A stretch of DNA of 64,000 bases from Gemmobacter fulvus (GTDB lineage Bacteria > Pseudomonadota > Alphaproteobacteria > Rhodobacterales > Rhodobacteraceae): NCBI RefSeq assembly GCF_018798885.1, contig NZ_CP076361.1, forward strand, positions 2,509,501-2,573,500, read 5' to 3'. The translations under genes were made by a program, and so were the position numbers. Numbering within the stretch: the stretch's first letter is position 1; each line of letters starts with the position of its first letter. Below are positions 45,990 through 55,105 of this stretch, in pieces. A model generated the notes under the pieces. That model made no database searches. It was given only the letters and a program-made list of their open reading frames with translations, and was not told where the DNA came from.

Positions 45990-46067
45990 ATCCTTGGCGT
46001 GATGCCGTTTGGTGGGGCGGTATTAAGCGAGGGCGTCGGGGCTGTCCAGAGGGATTTCGGAAAAAAG

Positions 46068-46235
46068 TCAGTGCTTCGGCGTTTCTTGTGGTGCGGGATC
46101 GTCTTCTTCCTGCGCCGGGCCGGGGATAACATAACTGCCCTTGAGCCAGCGGCCCAGATCAATGTCGGCGCAGCGGCGCGAACAGAAGGGACGGTATTTC
46201 GGATCGCTGTCCTTCTGGCAGATCGGGCAGCTCAT
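46068..46235 (-). CDS. yacG: DNA gyrase inhibitor / zinc-binding protein YacG
   Basis: A 55-residue zinc-ribbon protein. It starts [18 protein letters not shown] and continues SRRCADIDLGRWL, with the four zinc ligands in CPIC and CSRRC. E. coli YacG binds GyrB and inhibits gyrase. The ATG overlaps the stop of the RNase gene by four bases (46232-46235), so it is the last gene of a maf-RNase-yacG run. It ends in an acidic, proline-rich tail. Confidence 0.93.
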   Translation of the reverse strand: MSCPICQKDSDPKYRPFCSRRCADIDLGRWLKGSYVIPGPAQEEDDPAPQETPKH

Positions 46236-47284
46236 GGGGCTGCTCCGATCAGTTCGGCCAGAGGCAGGCGGTCGCGTTTGCGCACCAGTTCGTAAAGCCC
46301 GAGATTGGTCCAGCCTGACAGGCTGGTCTCCGAGGCTTCGCCCTTGAACGCCGCGCGCAGCACCTGATCCAGCACGGCGCGGTCTTTCTTCGGCATCGGC
46401 GCGAAATCGACCACGACCTGCCCGCCCAGCCCACGCAGGCGCAGCTGGCGCGGCAGGTCGCGGGCGGTGGCGATATTGGCCTTCAGCGCCGCCGCAGGCG
46501 TGGTGTCATTGCCGGTGTTCACATCCACGGCAACCAGCGCGCGCGTGGGTTCGATATAGGCATGGCCGCCACCGGGCAGGGTGATGCGGGGCGACAGCAG
46601 ATCGTCCAGCAGCTCTGCCACGCCATGATCGGCAAAGCTGCCTGCGCCCTCGGCCACCTCATCTGGGGCCGGGTCGGTCCAGTCGCGCCAGGCCTGTTCA
46701 TGGGCGCTGGCCCCCTCCACCAGCAGTTCCGGGCCGCCCTTGATATCGGCCAGAACCGCCGTGGCGAGATCGCGCATGGCCAAAATGTCTTCGGCAATCT
46801 CGGCCTCGTCCGCTGTCTCGCAGGCAGAGCGCAGGATCAGGCCCAGATCGGCGGCAGCGCCCTCCATTCCGGCTTCGGCAAGGGCGGCCAGATCGGCGCG
46901 CAGATCCTCGTCGCGGATGCGGCGGCTGATGTTGCGCCCCGGCGCGCCGGGGGTGATGATGGCGAACTGGCTTTTGAACAGGATGCGGGTCGAGACCGGC
47001 AGGGCCTTGCCCGGTTCGGCGGCCCCGGTCAGCTGCACCAGCACGGCCTGTCCGGGGGCAAGCCCCGACACCTGCCGCAAAAAGCCGGACTGGCCATCGG
47101 GCAGTTTGACAAACACACCGCCCTGGCCCTTCATCGGCCGATCCACGATGCCACGGAAAATCGCGCCGGGCAGGGGGGCGTCACCCACCGGATCCACGGC
47201 CAGATCTTGCAGAACGCCATCCACGACCAGCGCTGCGGCATCCCGCCCTGCGATCTGATCCAGCACGATTACGCGGCCCTTCAT
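46232..47284 (-). CDS. Ribonuclease E/G family protein (short form)
   Basis: The 350-residue product has an N-terminal S1-like region ([20 protein letters not shown]) and the RNase E/G catalytic core with the metal-binding AVDVNTGND and VVVDFAPM segments. It is much shorter than E. coli RNase G (489 residues) and lacks the zinc-link and C-terminal parts. Short forms like this occur in alphaproteobacteria beside maf and infA. It overlaps maf by four bases. Cleavage targets are unknown. Confidence 0.88.
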   Translation of the reverse strand: MKGRVIVLDQIAGRDAAALVVDGVLQDLAVDPVGDAPLPGAIFRGIVDRPMKGQGGVFVKLPDGQSGFLRQVSGLAPGQAVLVQLTGAAEPGKALPVSTRILFKSQFAIITPGAPGRNISRRIRDEDLRADLAALAEAGMEGAAADLGLILRSACETADEAEIAEDILAMRDLATAVLADIKGGPELLVEGASAHEQAWRDWTDPAPDEVAEGAGSFADHGVAELLDDLLSPRITLPGGGHAYIEPTRALVAVDVNTGNDTTPAAALKANIATARDLPRQLRLRGLGGQVVVDFAPMPKKDRAVLDQVLRAAFKGEASETSLSGWTNLGLYELVRKRDRLPLAELIGAAP

Positions 47285-47859
47285 GCGTCACCTCTGTAAA
47301 TGGGATAGCCGGCTGCGGCTAGCAATGCGGCGGTTTCCGCCACGGGCAGGCCAACGACGCCGGTGAAAGAACCGGAGATCCAGGGGATGAATGCCCCGGC
47401 CAGCCCCTGAATCGCATAACCACCGGCCTTGCCCTGCCATTCCTGGCTGGCCAGATAGGTGTTCAGCTCCAGATCCGACAGGCGCTTCATCTTCACATCG
47501 GTGACGACCTCGCGGCACCAGATGCGCGGGCCGCGCCGCACGGCAACAGCGGTGATCACCTGATGGCGGCGCCCGCCCAGCAGCGTCAGGAACGACGCCG
47601 CTTCGGCAACATTGGCAGGTTTGCCCAGAATGCGGCGACCCAGCGCCACGGTGGTATCGGCGCAAAGCACGACATCCTCGTCGCCCGCCACCACGGCCTG
47701 CGCCTTTTCCCGGGCCAGCCGCGCGCAATAGGGGCGCGGCAGTTCGGCCTTCTTCGGGTCTTCGTCAATGTCAGGGGGCAGGATGGCATCGGGTATGATG
47801 CCGAGCTGCGCCAGAAGATCCTTCCGGCGCGGGCTCGCAGATCCGAGGATCAGGCGCAT
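47281..47859 (-). CDS. maf: Maf-type nucleotide pyrophosphatase
   Basis: Hydrolyses non-canonical or canonical nucleoside triphosphates and may affect septum formation. The 192-residue product starts [20 protein letters not shown], with the SASPRR signature, a conserved Glu and Lys in [11 protein letters not shown] and the catalytic Asp in [10 protein letters not shown]. The stop overlaps the RNase gene start by four bases. Whether it prefers dTTP/UTP or modified nucleotides cannot be told. Confidence 0.94.
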   Translation of the reverse strand: MRLILGSASPRRKDLLAQLGIIPDAILPPDIDEDPKKAELPRPYCARLAREKAQAVVAGDEDVVLCADTTVALGRRILGKPANVAEAASFLTLLGGRRHQVITAVAVRRGPRIWCREVVTDVKMKRLSDLELNTYLASQEWQGKAGGYAIQGLAGAFIPWISGSFTGVVGLPVAETAALLAAAGYPIYRGDA

Positions 47860-47919
47860 GGCAAGTCTCCGCGTGGGGTGTCCCGAACACCGGGGTCCAC
47901 GGTTCGGGCCGCGCTCACG

Positions 47920-48138
47920 TTATTTGAAGCGATAGTTGATGCGACCCTTCGACAGGTCATAGGGGGTCATTTCAACCTGCACCTTGTCGCCAGCCAGAAC
48001 ACGGATGCGGTTCTTGCGCATCTTGCCTGCCATCGTCGCGATCAATTCATGGCCGTTTTCCAGCTCGACCTTGAATGTCGCGTTCGGCAGGAGTTCCTTC
48101 ACGACACCGGGGAATTCGAGCAGTTCTTCCTTGGCCAT
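47920..48138 (-). CDS. infA: Translation initiation factor IF-1
   Basis: IF-1 blocks the ribosomal A site during initiation. The 72-residue product starts [20 protein letters not shown] and has the OB-fold core [20 protein letters not shown] and the typical end GRINYRFK. I chose ATG 48138 for the exact family length. It is upstream of maf by 60 bases, the usual alphaproteobacterial order infA-maf-RNase-yacG. Confidence 0.97.
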   Translation of the reverse strand: MAKEELLEFPGVVKELLPNATFKVELENGHELIATMAGKMRKNRIRVLAGDKVQVEMTPYDLSKGRINYRFK

Positions 48139-48240
48139 GTTCACTCCAATAGGGTTTCGCCCGCGTCCAAGCGCAGGCACCGGCGGGTAAATGCGCCTGT
48201 TCCCCCAATAATTCAAGGGCAAAAACGCAAAGGGTACAAT

Positions 48241-49122
48241 TCAGGCGCGCGTCACGCCCGCGTCGATGCGTGCGGCCTGTTCTGCCCAGTGCAGGGTATT
48301 GAGCACACCACCGTTGCGGCGCACCTCTGCAATGGCTGCGCGCGAGATGTCGGCATAAGCCCAGCCGGGGGTATTGAGCGGGGTCTGCGCAAAGATGCCA
48401 TCCTCGGGGAATCCTGCGTCGGGCGGGCCATAGATGGCGGCAGAGCCCACATTTTCATCCACCGCCGGGCAGAAATCGCACAGGCCGACGGTGGGCGCAT
48501 GGATCACGACGCACTGATTCTCCAGTGCGCGCGCCATGGATCCCACGCGCACGCGGGTAAAGCCACGGAACGTATCGGTGCAGGAGGGCACCAGCAGAAT
48601 CTCGGCCCCGGCCTCGATCAGGGCACGCGACAGCAGGGGGAATTCGCTGTCATAGCAGATCATCACGCCAATGCGGCCAAGTGGTGTGTCAAACAACGTC
48701 AGCCCCTGACCGGGAGCGACGAACCATGTTTCCCGCTCGAACCGGGTCATGATCTGTTTGTCCTGATGGCCCAGAATACCCTGCGGACCATAAAAGGTGG
48801 CGCGGTTCACCGGGCGGGACTGGTCTGCCAGAAACACCGGGGCCGACGCGCCGAGGATATGCAGACCATGCTGCGCTGCCAGCGCGCAGTAAATCGCGTC
48901 GACGCGGGGCTGCCAGCGGGCGACCTCGTGCAGACAGGCTTCCAGATCGGCGGCGATGGCAGGGCCGCCAAGGCTTCCCAACTCCATCGCGCCATATTCG
49001 GGAAACACCAGAAGCTCTGCCCCGGCCCCCGCCGCTTCGCTTACCCAGGCGGTGAGCTTCGCCTCGAAACCGGCGAAATCGGCGAAGAAATCAAGCGGAT
49101 AGGCTGCGGCGGCAACTTTCAT
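48241..49122 (-). CDS. Carbon-nitrogen hydrolase (nitrilase superfamily)
   Basis: The 293-residue product has the nitrilase catalytic triad Glu42 (VFPEYGAME), Lys122 (GHQDKQIMTRF) and Cys156 (VMICYDSEFP). It hydrolyses a C-N bond in an amide or nitrile; no specific substrate is indicated. It may be co-transcribed with an acetyltransferase and a SnoaL-like gene upstream on the same strand. Confidence 0.88.
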   Translation of the reverse strand: MKVAAAAYPLDFFADFAGFEAKLTAWVSEAAGAGAELLVFPEYGAMELGSLGGPAIAADLEACLHEVARWQPRVDAIYCALAAQHGLHILGASAPVFLADQSRPVNRATFYGPQGILGHQDKQIMTRFERETWFVAPGQGLTLFDTPLGRIGVMICYDSEFPLLSRALIEAGAEILLVPSCTDTFRGFTRVRVGSMARALENQCVVIHAPTVGLCDFCPAVDENVGSAAIYGPPDAGFPEDGIFAQTPLNTPGWAYADISRAAIAEVRRNGGVLNTLHWAEQAARIDAGVTRA

Positions 49123-49152
49123 CGGTGGCTCCGGCTGGTAAGGGGGCGCGCG

Positions 49153-49737
49153 TTACAGCGCCCGCATCCAGAATTGCAGCGGCTTTCTGGTTTCTTCGGC
49201 GTCGCCCAGATCTTTCCAGGCAAATTCGGCCATTACGCCCGGCAGCGGCGCATAGCCCCGCTTCTGCCAGAACGCATCATTGGTGCGAAAGCTGGCCGGG
49301 CGCATCGGATGGCTGTCGGGGCGTTTGACCGAACAGAAGGCGACATGGCTGCGCCCCAGCGCGCGGGCATGGGCCTCGCGCGCGTCAAAGAAACGATGCC
49401 CCAGCCCCTGACCACGATAGGCGGGCAGCAGCACGGATTCGGCACCGTAAAAGATCGTCTCCAGCGGCAGGCCAAGGGCCGCGAGCGGGGCCGCGAAATC
49501 GGCGGCGTGATCCTCCATCGGGGTTCCGGTCGAGGCGCCGATCAGCCGCGTGCCATCAAAGGCGCCGACCAGCAGGGCACCCGGACTGTCGCGGTAGGTT
49601 TGCAGATAGTCCCGCTCATAGGCGAGCGTGCCATCGTACAGATAAGGCCATTCGCGGAACACAGTGATGCGCAGCCGGGCCACATCGTCCAGCGCTGCAT
49701 CCAGCGCCGCGCCGGTCAGGGTGCGGGTCTCGATCAC
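49153..49737 (-). CDS. GNAT-family N-acetyltransferase
   Basis: The 194-residue product has the GNAT fold with the acetyl-CoA-binding segment (LLPAYRGQGLGHRFFDARE, motif A) and a following helix-strand. It starts with GTG at 49737, which overlaps the stop of the SnoaL-like gene. The C-terminal part (FWQKRGYAPLPGVMAEFAW) is typical for small-molecule acetyltransferases. Substrate unknown. Confidence 0.85.
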   Translation of the reverse strand: MIETRTLTGAALDAALDDVARLRITVFREWPYLYDGTLAYERDYLQTYRDSPGALLVGAFDGTRLIGASTGTPMEDHAADFAAPLAALGLPLETIFYGAESVLLPAYRGQGLGHRFFDAREAHARALGRSHVAFCSVKRPDSHPMRPASFRTNDAFWQKRGYAPLPGVMAEFAWKDLGDAEETRKPLQFWMRAL

Positions 49738-50132
49738 TTCGAAACCTGTGCGATCCAGTCGTTGAGGTTGTAGAAGGTGGTGACGCGCGCAATCTTGCCG
49801 TCCTGAAGATCGAAAAACGCCCCGGCGGGCAGGATATAGGTCTGGCCCTTTGCCTCGGGCAGGCCGGGGTCGGTTTGCAGATATTCGCCATGCACCACGA
49901 ATTCCGCCGCGCCGCGCGTGCCATCCTCGTTCACGAAGATCACCATATCCTTCAGCTGTTCGCGGTAGCTGACCCCCATATGCGAGCAGAATTCGGCGAA
50001 CTTCTCGCGCCCGAACCGGATCGCGCCTTCATTGACGCGATGCTCGATGCCATCCGTGACGCAATCGAGCATGCCCTGCGCGTTTCCGGCGTTGAACGCG
50101 GCATAATAGGCTTCAAGGGTGGCGCGGGTCAT
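49734..50132 (-). CDS. SnoaL-like / ketosteroid-isomerase-fold protein
   Basis: A 132-residue NTF2-fold protein. I choose the second of two close ATG codons (50132) because CGGAG lies six bases upstream; the first (50138) touches the ribosome binding site. The sequence has LEAYYAAFNAGNAQGMLDCV and a typical DLQDGKIARVTTFYNLNDWI end. Such proteins can be enzymes or simple binding folds; no active-site set is clear. It overlaps the acetyltransferase gene. Confidence 0.82.
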   Translation of the reverse strand: MTRATLEAYYAAFNAGNAQGMLDCVTDGIEHRVNEGAIRFGREKFAEFCSHMGVSYREQLKDMVIFVNEDGTRGAAEFVVHGEYLQTDPGLPEAKGQTYILPAGAFFDLQDGKIARVTTFYNLNDWIAQVSK

Positions 50133-50261
50133 CGGCATCTCCGTTTTGGCAGGGGCGGGGCGTTTCCCCGCGCGGCGCTTCATGTCTGACATGGTTTCGG
50201 GCGCGCGGCCAAGGCCCTCACAGACATCTGGTGGGCCTTTTGCGACCTCGGCCAAACGCCC

Positions 50262-50747
50262 TCAGGCCGCCGCGTCGGCAGAGCTGTTTTCTTCGGGTTC
50301 TGTCGGCGGACCAAAGCGGGCAATCATCCGCTCGCGGATCTGATCACGGGCCTGCCGATACGAGGCAAGCTTGGACTCGCGGCTTTCACCAAGGCCAGTG
50401 GGATCGAGGATCGGCCAGTATTCCACATCGAGATGAAAGAACCGGGTCAGTTCCAGCGCCATGCGCTGACTGGCGGGGGACAGGGCGATGATCAGGTCGA
50501 ACTGGCTGAGATCATCGCCCCATTCCTGCATCTCTTCGAACGAGCGCGAGCGGTGGCGGCCCAGTTCGATGTCCAGCTCCTTGCAGACGGCAATCGAAAA
50601 GCCGTCAATCTCCATGTCATTATGCACCCCGGCCGATTGCACATAGGCGCGCTGGCCGTAGAATTTTTTCATCAGCCCTTCGGCCATGGGCGAACGCACG
50701 GCATTGTGGTCGCAACAGAACAGAACCGAGGAGGGAAAACCGCTCAA
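50262..50747 (-). CDS. Low-molecular-weight phosphatase / arsenate-reductase-like protein
   Basis: The 161-residue product has the Cx5R active site near the N-terminus (LFCCDHNAVRSPMAEG, Cys12/Arg18) and a conserved C-terminal acidic loop region with aspartate in LDPTGLGE. This is the protein-tyrosine-phosphatase / ArsC thioredoxin-type fold. It lies two bases after the UPF0262 gene. Target unknown; arsenate reduction is less likely because the extra ArsC cysteines are missing. Confidence 0.85.
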   Translation of the reverse strand: MSGFPSSVLFCCDHNAVRSPMAEGLMKKFYGQRAYVQSAGVHNDMEIDGFSIAVCKELDIELGRHRSRSFEEMQEWGDDLSQFDLIIALSPASQRMALELTRFFHLDVEYWPILDPTGLGESRESKLASYRQARDQIRERMIARFGPPTEPEENSSADAAA

Positions 50748-50749
50748 GA

Positions 50750-51229
50750 TCAGCCCCAGTGCAACACGCAGATCAGGGTGAACAGGCGGCGGGCGGTATC
50801 GAGATCGACATCGGCCTTTCCGGTCAGCCGTTCCTGTAACACACGCGCCCCCTCATTGTGGATGCCGCGCCGGGCCATGTCGATCGCCTCGATCTGGCTG
50901 GGGGGCAGACGCTTCACCGCGTCGAAATAACTTTCGCAGATCTGGAAGTAATCCTTCACCACCTGCCGGAACGGCCCGAGCGACAGATGAAACTCGCCCA
51001 GCCGCTCTGCGGATTCCGAGGCGATGTCAAACACCAGCCGGCCTTCGCGGATGGCCAGCGCCAGCCGGTAGGGGCCATCCGGCACCGCGCGATCCTCGCG
51101 TTTGGGCAGGGCAAAGCTGTTGTCTTCCAGCAGATCAAAGATGGCGACGCGGCGTTCCTGTTCGATTTCCGGCGTGGCGGCTTTCAGCCCGCGCTCGTCG
51201 ATGTCGATATGGCAGATGCGGTTCGTCAT
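50750..51229 (-). CDS. UPF0262 family protein
   Basis: A 159-residue protein of a family of unknown function that is restricted to alphaproteobacteria and regularly sits after hisD. Features include HIDIDERGLKAATPEIEQER, VFDIASESAERLGEFHLSLG and YFQICESYFDAVKRLPPSQI. No signal peptide, membrane segment or known catalytic motif. Its ATG overlaps the hisD stop by one base, so it is translated with hisD. Confidence 0.88.
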   Translation of the reverse strand: MTNRICHIDIDERGLKAATPEIEQERRVAIFDLLEDNSFALPKREDRAVPDGPYRLALAIREGRLVFDIASESAERLGEFHLSLGPFRQVVKDYFQICESYFDAVKRLPPSQIEAIDMARRGIHNEGARVLQERLTGKADVDLDTARRLFTLICVLHWG

Positions 51230-52536
51230 CAGTGCGTTCCGTTCAGACGGTTGAGGCGGGCGCGGACCGACAGCCCATGCGCTTCGAGGCTTTCAGAAAT
51301 GGCAAGGCGCTCCGCTGCCGGGCCGATGGCGGCCAAGGCTTCCGGGGTCATCTTGGCAAGGGTCGTGCGCTTCAGAAAATCCATGACAGAAAGACCTGAC
51401 GAAAACCGTGCCGAACGGGCGGTAGGCAGAACGTGGTTCGGGCCGCCAACGTAATCGCCGATGGCCTCCGGTGTCCAGCCACCAAGGAAGATCGCCCCCG
51501 CATGGGTGATCCGGGCGCTGAGCGCATCAGGGTCGGCCACGCAAAGCTCCAGATGTTCGGGGGCGACGCGGTTCGACAGGGCGGCGGCCTCCTCCAGATC
51601 GCGGGTCACGATGACCGCGCCGAAGTCACGCCAGCTTGCACCGGCAATGGCGCGCCGCTCCAGCGTTTCCAACCGCTTTTCCACTGCCGCAGTCACGGTG
51701 CGGGCATAGGCGGCATCGGGGGTGATCAGGATGGATTGGGCTGATTCGTCATGCTCGGCCTGGCTGAGCAGATCCAGCGCGACCCAATCGGGATCGGTGT
51801 CGCCATCGGCAATCACCAGAATCTCGGACGGGCCTGCGATCATGTCGATGCCCACCTTGCCGAACACGCGCCGTTTGGCGGCGGCGACAAAGGCATTGCC
51901 GGGGCCGGTGATCTTGTCGACCGCAGCGATGCTGTCGGTGCCATAGGCCAGCGCCGCAATCGCCTGCGCGCCGCCGATGCGGTAGATCACATCGACCCCG
52001 GCGATCTGCGCCGCCAGCAGCACCAGCGGATTGACCACCCCGCCCGGTGTCGGACAGGCGATGGCCAGCCGCGCTACCCCCGCCACCTTGGCCGGAATGG
52101 CGTTCATCAGCACCGAGGACGGATAAGAGGCAAGCCCGCCCGGCACATACAGCCCGGCCGCCGAAACCGGCGTCCAGCGCCAGCCGAGCTGCGCGCCATT
52201 GTCCTCTTGCCACATCTGGTCTTCGGGCATCTGGCGCGCGTGATAGGCGCGGATGCGCGTAGCCGCCAGTTCCAGCGCGGCGCGGTCCTCGGCCGAGACC
52301 TTGGCCACTTCGGCGGCAATCTCGGCGGCGGTGAAGGCCAGCGTTTCGGGTGTCAGCTCCAGCCGGTCGAACTTCGCCGTCAGTTCGATCACCGCCGCAT
52401 CACCACGGGCGCGCACATCGGCGATGATCGCCGCGACCGTGGCATCCACATCCGGGCTGTCCTCGCGTTTCATGCCCAGAAGGGCGGTGAACGCCGCCTC
52501 GAAGCCGGCATCTTGGGTGGTGAGGAAATGCGGCAT
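51229..52536 (-). CDS. hisD: Histidinol dehydrogenase
   Basis: Last two steps of histidine synthesis: NAD-dependent oxidation of L-histidinol to L-histidine. The 435-residue product (ATG 52536) has the AAGLYVPGGLASYPSSVLMN segment, GPGNAFVAAAKRRVFGKVGID in part, the signature with the catalytic Glu/His pair (RVAPEHLEL) and zinc-binding residues around DQAEHDES-like SQAEHDESAQ. It is separated from other his genes and followed by a UPF0262 gene and a phosphatase gene. Confidence 0.96.
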   Translation of the reverse strand: MPHFLTTQDAGFEAAFTALLGMKREDSPDVDATVAAIIADVRARGDAAVIELTAKFDRLELTPETLAFTAAEIAAEVAKVSAEDRAALELAATRIRAYHARQMPEDQMWQEDNGAQLGWRWTPVSAAGLYVPGGLASYPSSVLMNAIPAKVAGVARLAIACPTPGGVVNPLVLLAAQIAGVDVIYRIGGAQAIAALAYGTDSIAAVDKITGPGNAFVAAAKRRVFGKVGIDMIAGPSEILVIADGDTDPDWVALDLLSQAEHDESAQSILITPDAAYARTVTAAVEKRLETLERRAIAGASWRDFGAVIVTRDLEEAAALSNRVAPEHLELCVADPDALSARITHAGAIFLGGWTPEAIGDYVGGPNHVLPTARSARFSSGLSVMDFLKRTTLAKMTPEALAAIGPAAERLAISESLEAHGLSVRARLNRLNGTH

Positions 52537-52601
52537 GGCGGGCCTCCGGTCTTGTGTTGGGGGAGTGATAGCCGCCTTGGGCTGCCGTCTCAAGCGTCGA
52601 A

Positions 52602-52650
52602 GCCCCGGGGCGCTGCCCCGGACCCCGGGATATTTTGGCCAAGATGAAAG
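52602..52650. repeat. Rhodobacterales-type intergenic repeat between hisD and the DUF2948 gene
   Basis: A GC-rich palindromic run (GCCCCGGGGC, then GCCCCGG and CCCCGGG) is followed by GATATTTTGGCCAAGATGAAAG. I remember sequences of this type recurring in intergenic regions of Rhodobacterales genomes, but that was not searched. A related fragment (CCGGAGATAAATACAAGAAAATGAA) follows paaX. Confidence 0.4.
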
Positions 52651-52680
52651 CGCATTTTATCTTGGTTCAAATATCCATCT

Positions 52681-53157
52681 TCAGGGGCCGTGATCGGGGG
52701 CCTTGCGCGACGGCGCAAGATAGGGGCGCGTGACGTCGCGCAGGGTGACATCCAGCGTCTCGACATCCAGTGCAATCGCGCCGTCGCCTGCCAGCGTCAG
52801 GGTCAGTGTGCCGGTGCCATCCGCGCCCGGCGCAAAGCTGATATCCAGCAGCGACAGGATCGTGCTCTGTGCGGCCCGGTCGATGCCTTGGCTGCGCACC
52901 GCCAGCACATCGCGGATCAGCAGCCCGGCGCGCACCCGTTCATAGCCCCGGCCCGCGCGATCCGCCGTCTCGCGGTCTTCCCAGCGGAAGCGGTTGAGCA
53001 GCAGCGCGAATTCCCGGCGCTGCCGCTGATAGGTCATCTCCGTGATGGGAAACACCGCGTCTTGAACAAGGGCGGCGAGGATCTTGAGATCCTCGGCATC
53101 CTCGGCCCCCAGATACAGGGGCGATTCGGCCCCGTCTTCAAAACGCGCGTCAGCCAT
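52681..53157 (-). CDS. DUF2948 family protein
   Basis: A 158-residue alphaproteobacterial protein of unknown function. It has the conserved LYLGAEDAEDLKILAALVQD and ITEMTYQRQRREFALLLNRF segments, with an FRWEDRE motif. It overlaps the murA stop by one base, so it is probably co-expressed with murA. There is no signal peptide or membrane segment. Confidence 0.87.
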   Translation of the reverse strand: MADARFEDGAESPLYLGAEDAEDLKILAALVQDAVFPITEMTYQRQRREFALLLNRFRWEDRETADRAGRGYERVRAGLLIRDVLAVRSQGIDRAAQSTILSLLDISFAPGADGTGTLTLTLAGDGAIALDVETLDVTLRDVTRPYLAPSRKAPDHGP

Positions 53158-54425
53158 CAGCCCTTGATCCTTTCGATCTGGGCGCCGCAGGCTCCCAGCT
53201 TGTCTTCGACATGCTCATATCCGCGGTCGAGGTGATAGACCCGGCTGACCACGGTTTCGCCTTCGGCGGCAAGACCGGCAAGGATCAATGAGACCGAGGC
53301 GCGCAGATCGGTGGCCATCACCGGCGCGCCACGCAGCCGTTCAACGCCGGTCACGGTGGCATGGCCGCCATGCACGTCGATCTTTGCGCCCATGCGGATC
53401 AGTTCCGGCGCGTGCATGAAGCGGTTCTCGAAGATCTTCTCTTCCAGAACGCTCGTGCCCTCGGCGGTGCAGAGCAGCGCCATCATCTGCGCCTGCAGAT
53501 CGGTCGGGAAGCCGGGGAAGGGCTCTGTGGTCACGTCGACCGCCTTGACCCGGCCATTCTTGCGCGCCACTTTCAGGCCGCGTTCGGTTTCGGTCACCGA
53601 AATCCCGGCCTGATCCAGCTTTTCCGCAAAGGCCCCGACCAGATCGAGTCGCCCGCCCAGACATTCCACCTCGCCGCCGCAGATCGCCGGGGCCAGCATA
53701 TAGGTGCCCAGTTCGATGCGGTCGGTCACCACCGGATGCGTGGCCCCGCCCAGCCGGTCAACGCCCTGAATGGTGATCGTGCTGCTGCCCTCGCCCTCGA
53801 TCTGCGCGCCCATCCGGCGCAGGCATTGTGCCAGATCAACGATTTCCGGTTCACGCGCGGCGTTTTTCAGCACCGTGGTGCCTTTGGCCAAGGTGGCGGC
53901 GAGCAGCGCGTTTTCCGTCGCGCCGACCGAGACGATCGGGAATTCGACCACAGCGCCCTTCAGTCGCCCGCCCGGCGCCTTGGCATGCACATATCCGTCG
54001 CGCAGATCAAGCTCGGCCCCCATCGCCTCTAGCGCCTTCAGGTGCAGATCGACCGGGCGCGCGCCAATGGCGCAGCCGCCGGGCAGCGACACGATGGCAT
54101 GACCGTCACGCGCCAGCATCGGCCCCAGCACAAGGATCGAGGCGCGCATCTTGCGCACGATGTCATAATCCGCCGTATGATTGTGGATGTCATGCGATGA
54201 CATCGCCAGCACCTTGCCGCCTTGCAGGCTGGAGACTTCGGCCCCCAGCGATTGCAGCAGTTGCGTCATGGTGCGGATGTCCGACAGGCGCGGCGCATTG
54301 GTCAGCGTCAGCGGCTCTTCGGTCAGCAGCGTGGCCGGCATCAGCGTGAGGCAGGCGTTCTTCGCCCCTGCGATGGGAATCACCCCGTTGAGCTCGCCAC
54401 CGCCACGCACCAGAATCGAATCCAT
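53157..54425 (-). CDS. murA: UDP-N-acetylglucosamine 1-carboxyvinyltransferase
   Basis: First committed step of peptidoglycan synthesis. The 422-residue product has the EPSP-synthase fold with [20 protein letters not shown] (Lys22) and the catalytic cysteine loop [17 protein letters not shown] (Cys118, the fosfomycin target). [11 protein letters not shown] and the C-terminal [14 protein letters not shown] are also present. It heads the murA-DUF2948 pair; a 72-residue basic protein gene lies ten bases upstream. Confidence 0.97.
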   Translation of the reverse strand: MDSILVRGGGELNGVIPIAGAKNACLTLMPATLLTEEPLTLTNAPRLSDIRTMTQLLQSLGAEVSSLQGGKVLAMSSHDIHNHTADYDIVRKMRASILVLGPMLARDGHAIVSLPGGCAIGARPVDLHLKALEAMGAELDLRDGYVHAKAPGGRLKGAVVEFPIVSVGATENALLAATLAKGTTVLKNAAREPEIVDLAQCLRRMGAQIEGEGSSTITIQGVDRLGGATHPVVTDRIELGTYMLAPAICGGEVECLGGRLDLVGAFAEKLDQAGISVTETERGLKVARKNGRVKAVDVTTEPFPGFPTDLQAQMMALLCTAEGTSVLEEKIFENRFMHAPELIRMGAKIDVHGGHATVTGVERLRGAPVMATDLRASVSLILAGLAAEGETVVSRVYHLDRGYEHVEDKLGACGAQIERIKG

Positions 54426-54434
54426 CGTCCCGCC

Positions 54435-54653
54435 TCATTCTTTCTCGTTATTGTTCACGTCTGTGTCGGCCTCTTCCCCAGAGCGCCGCGCGCGGGTCTG
54501 TGCCTTGCGTTTGGCCATATTGGCTTTCAACGCGGCTTTCAGCCTGTCTTCGCGCGTCTTTGCGCCGCCAGACGGCCTCTGCGCAGCTTGCGCTGCGGGC
54601 CTGTCAGGGCTGGTGCCATCGGACCGGGGCGGGGGATCGGAGGGTGACTTCAT
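54435..54653 (-). CDS. Small basic hypothetical protein before murA
   Basis: A 72-residue protein, unrecognised. It has a proline-rich N-terminus and a basic helical middle (REDRLKAALKANMAKRKA), then QTRARRSGEEADTDVNNNEKE at the end. It precedes murA by ten bases on the same strand, so it is probably real. The composition suggests a largely disordered, nucleic-acid-compatible protein. Confidence 0.65.
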   Translation of the reverse strand: MKSPSDPPPRSDGTSPDRPAAQAAQRPSGGAKTREDRLKAALKANMAKRKAQTRARRSGEEADTDVNNNEKE

Positions 54654-54764
54654 GCAGCCTTCTGTAACGCAGGTGCAAAAAAGGGTCCAGATTGCGCTTG
54701 CACCCCGCTGAGAATGCGTCTAATCAGCCGCCACGCCGGGCGGGAAGCCGCCGACGCGCAGGAT

Positions 54765-54839
<75 letters not shown>

Positions 54840-54990
54840 TCCTTTGCCATGAAAAACAATGATTTGGTCGCACCCTGCGGGCTATTTGCCCGATCCGCCA
54901 CCAAGGTCTGATTTCCGAGTTGCGCATTCTTGCCTAACCTCTGTTGCAGGGGCCGCGTGGCCCTGTCAACGCAAGGGAGGAGAGACGAAC

Positions 54991-55092
54991 ATGGCCTGGA
55001 AAAAACCTGTCGTGAAGCAGATCGCCTGTGGCATGGAGATCAACATGTATGGCCCCGCCGAGGATGACCGCAGCGGCGGCGGCGTGATCTGA
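54991..55092 (+). CDS. pqqA: Pyrroloquinoline quinone precursor peptide PqqA
   Basis: A 33-residue peptide that supplies the Glu and Tyr from which PQQ is built. It starts MAWKKPVVKQIACGMEINMY, with the required E-x-x-x-Y (MEINMY, Glu16 and Tyr20), then a short acidic and glycine-rich tail. ATG 54991 is preceded by GGGAGGAGAG. An in-frame upstream ATG would add 44 unlike residues. It is first in pqqABCDE. Confidence 0.95.
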   Translation: MAWKKPVVKQIACGMEINMYGPAEDDRSGGGVI

Positions 55093-55105
55093 GCCGACGG
55101 GCGCG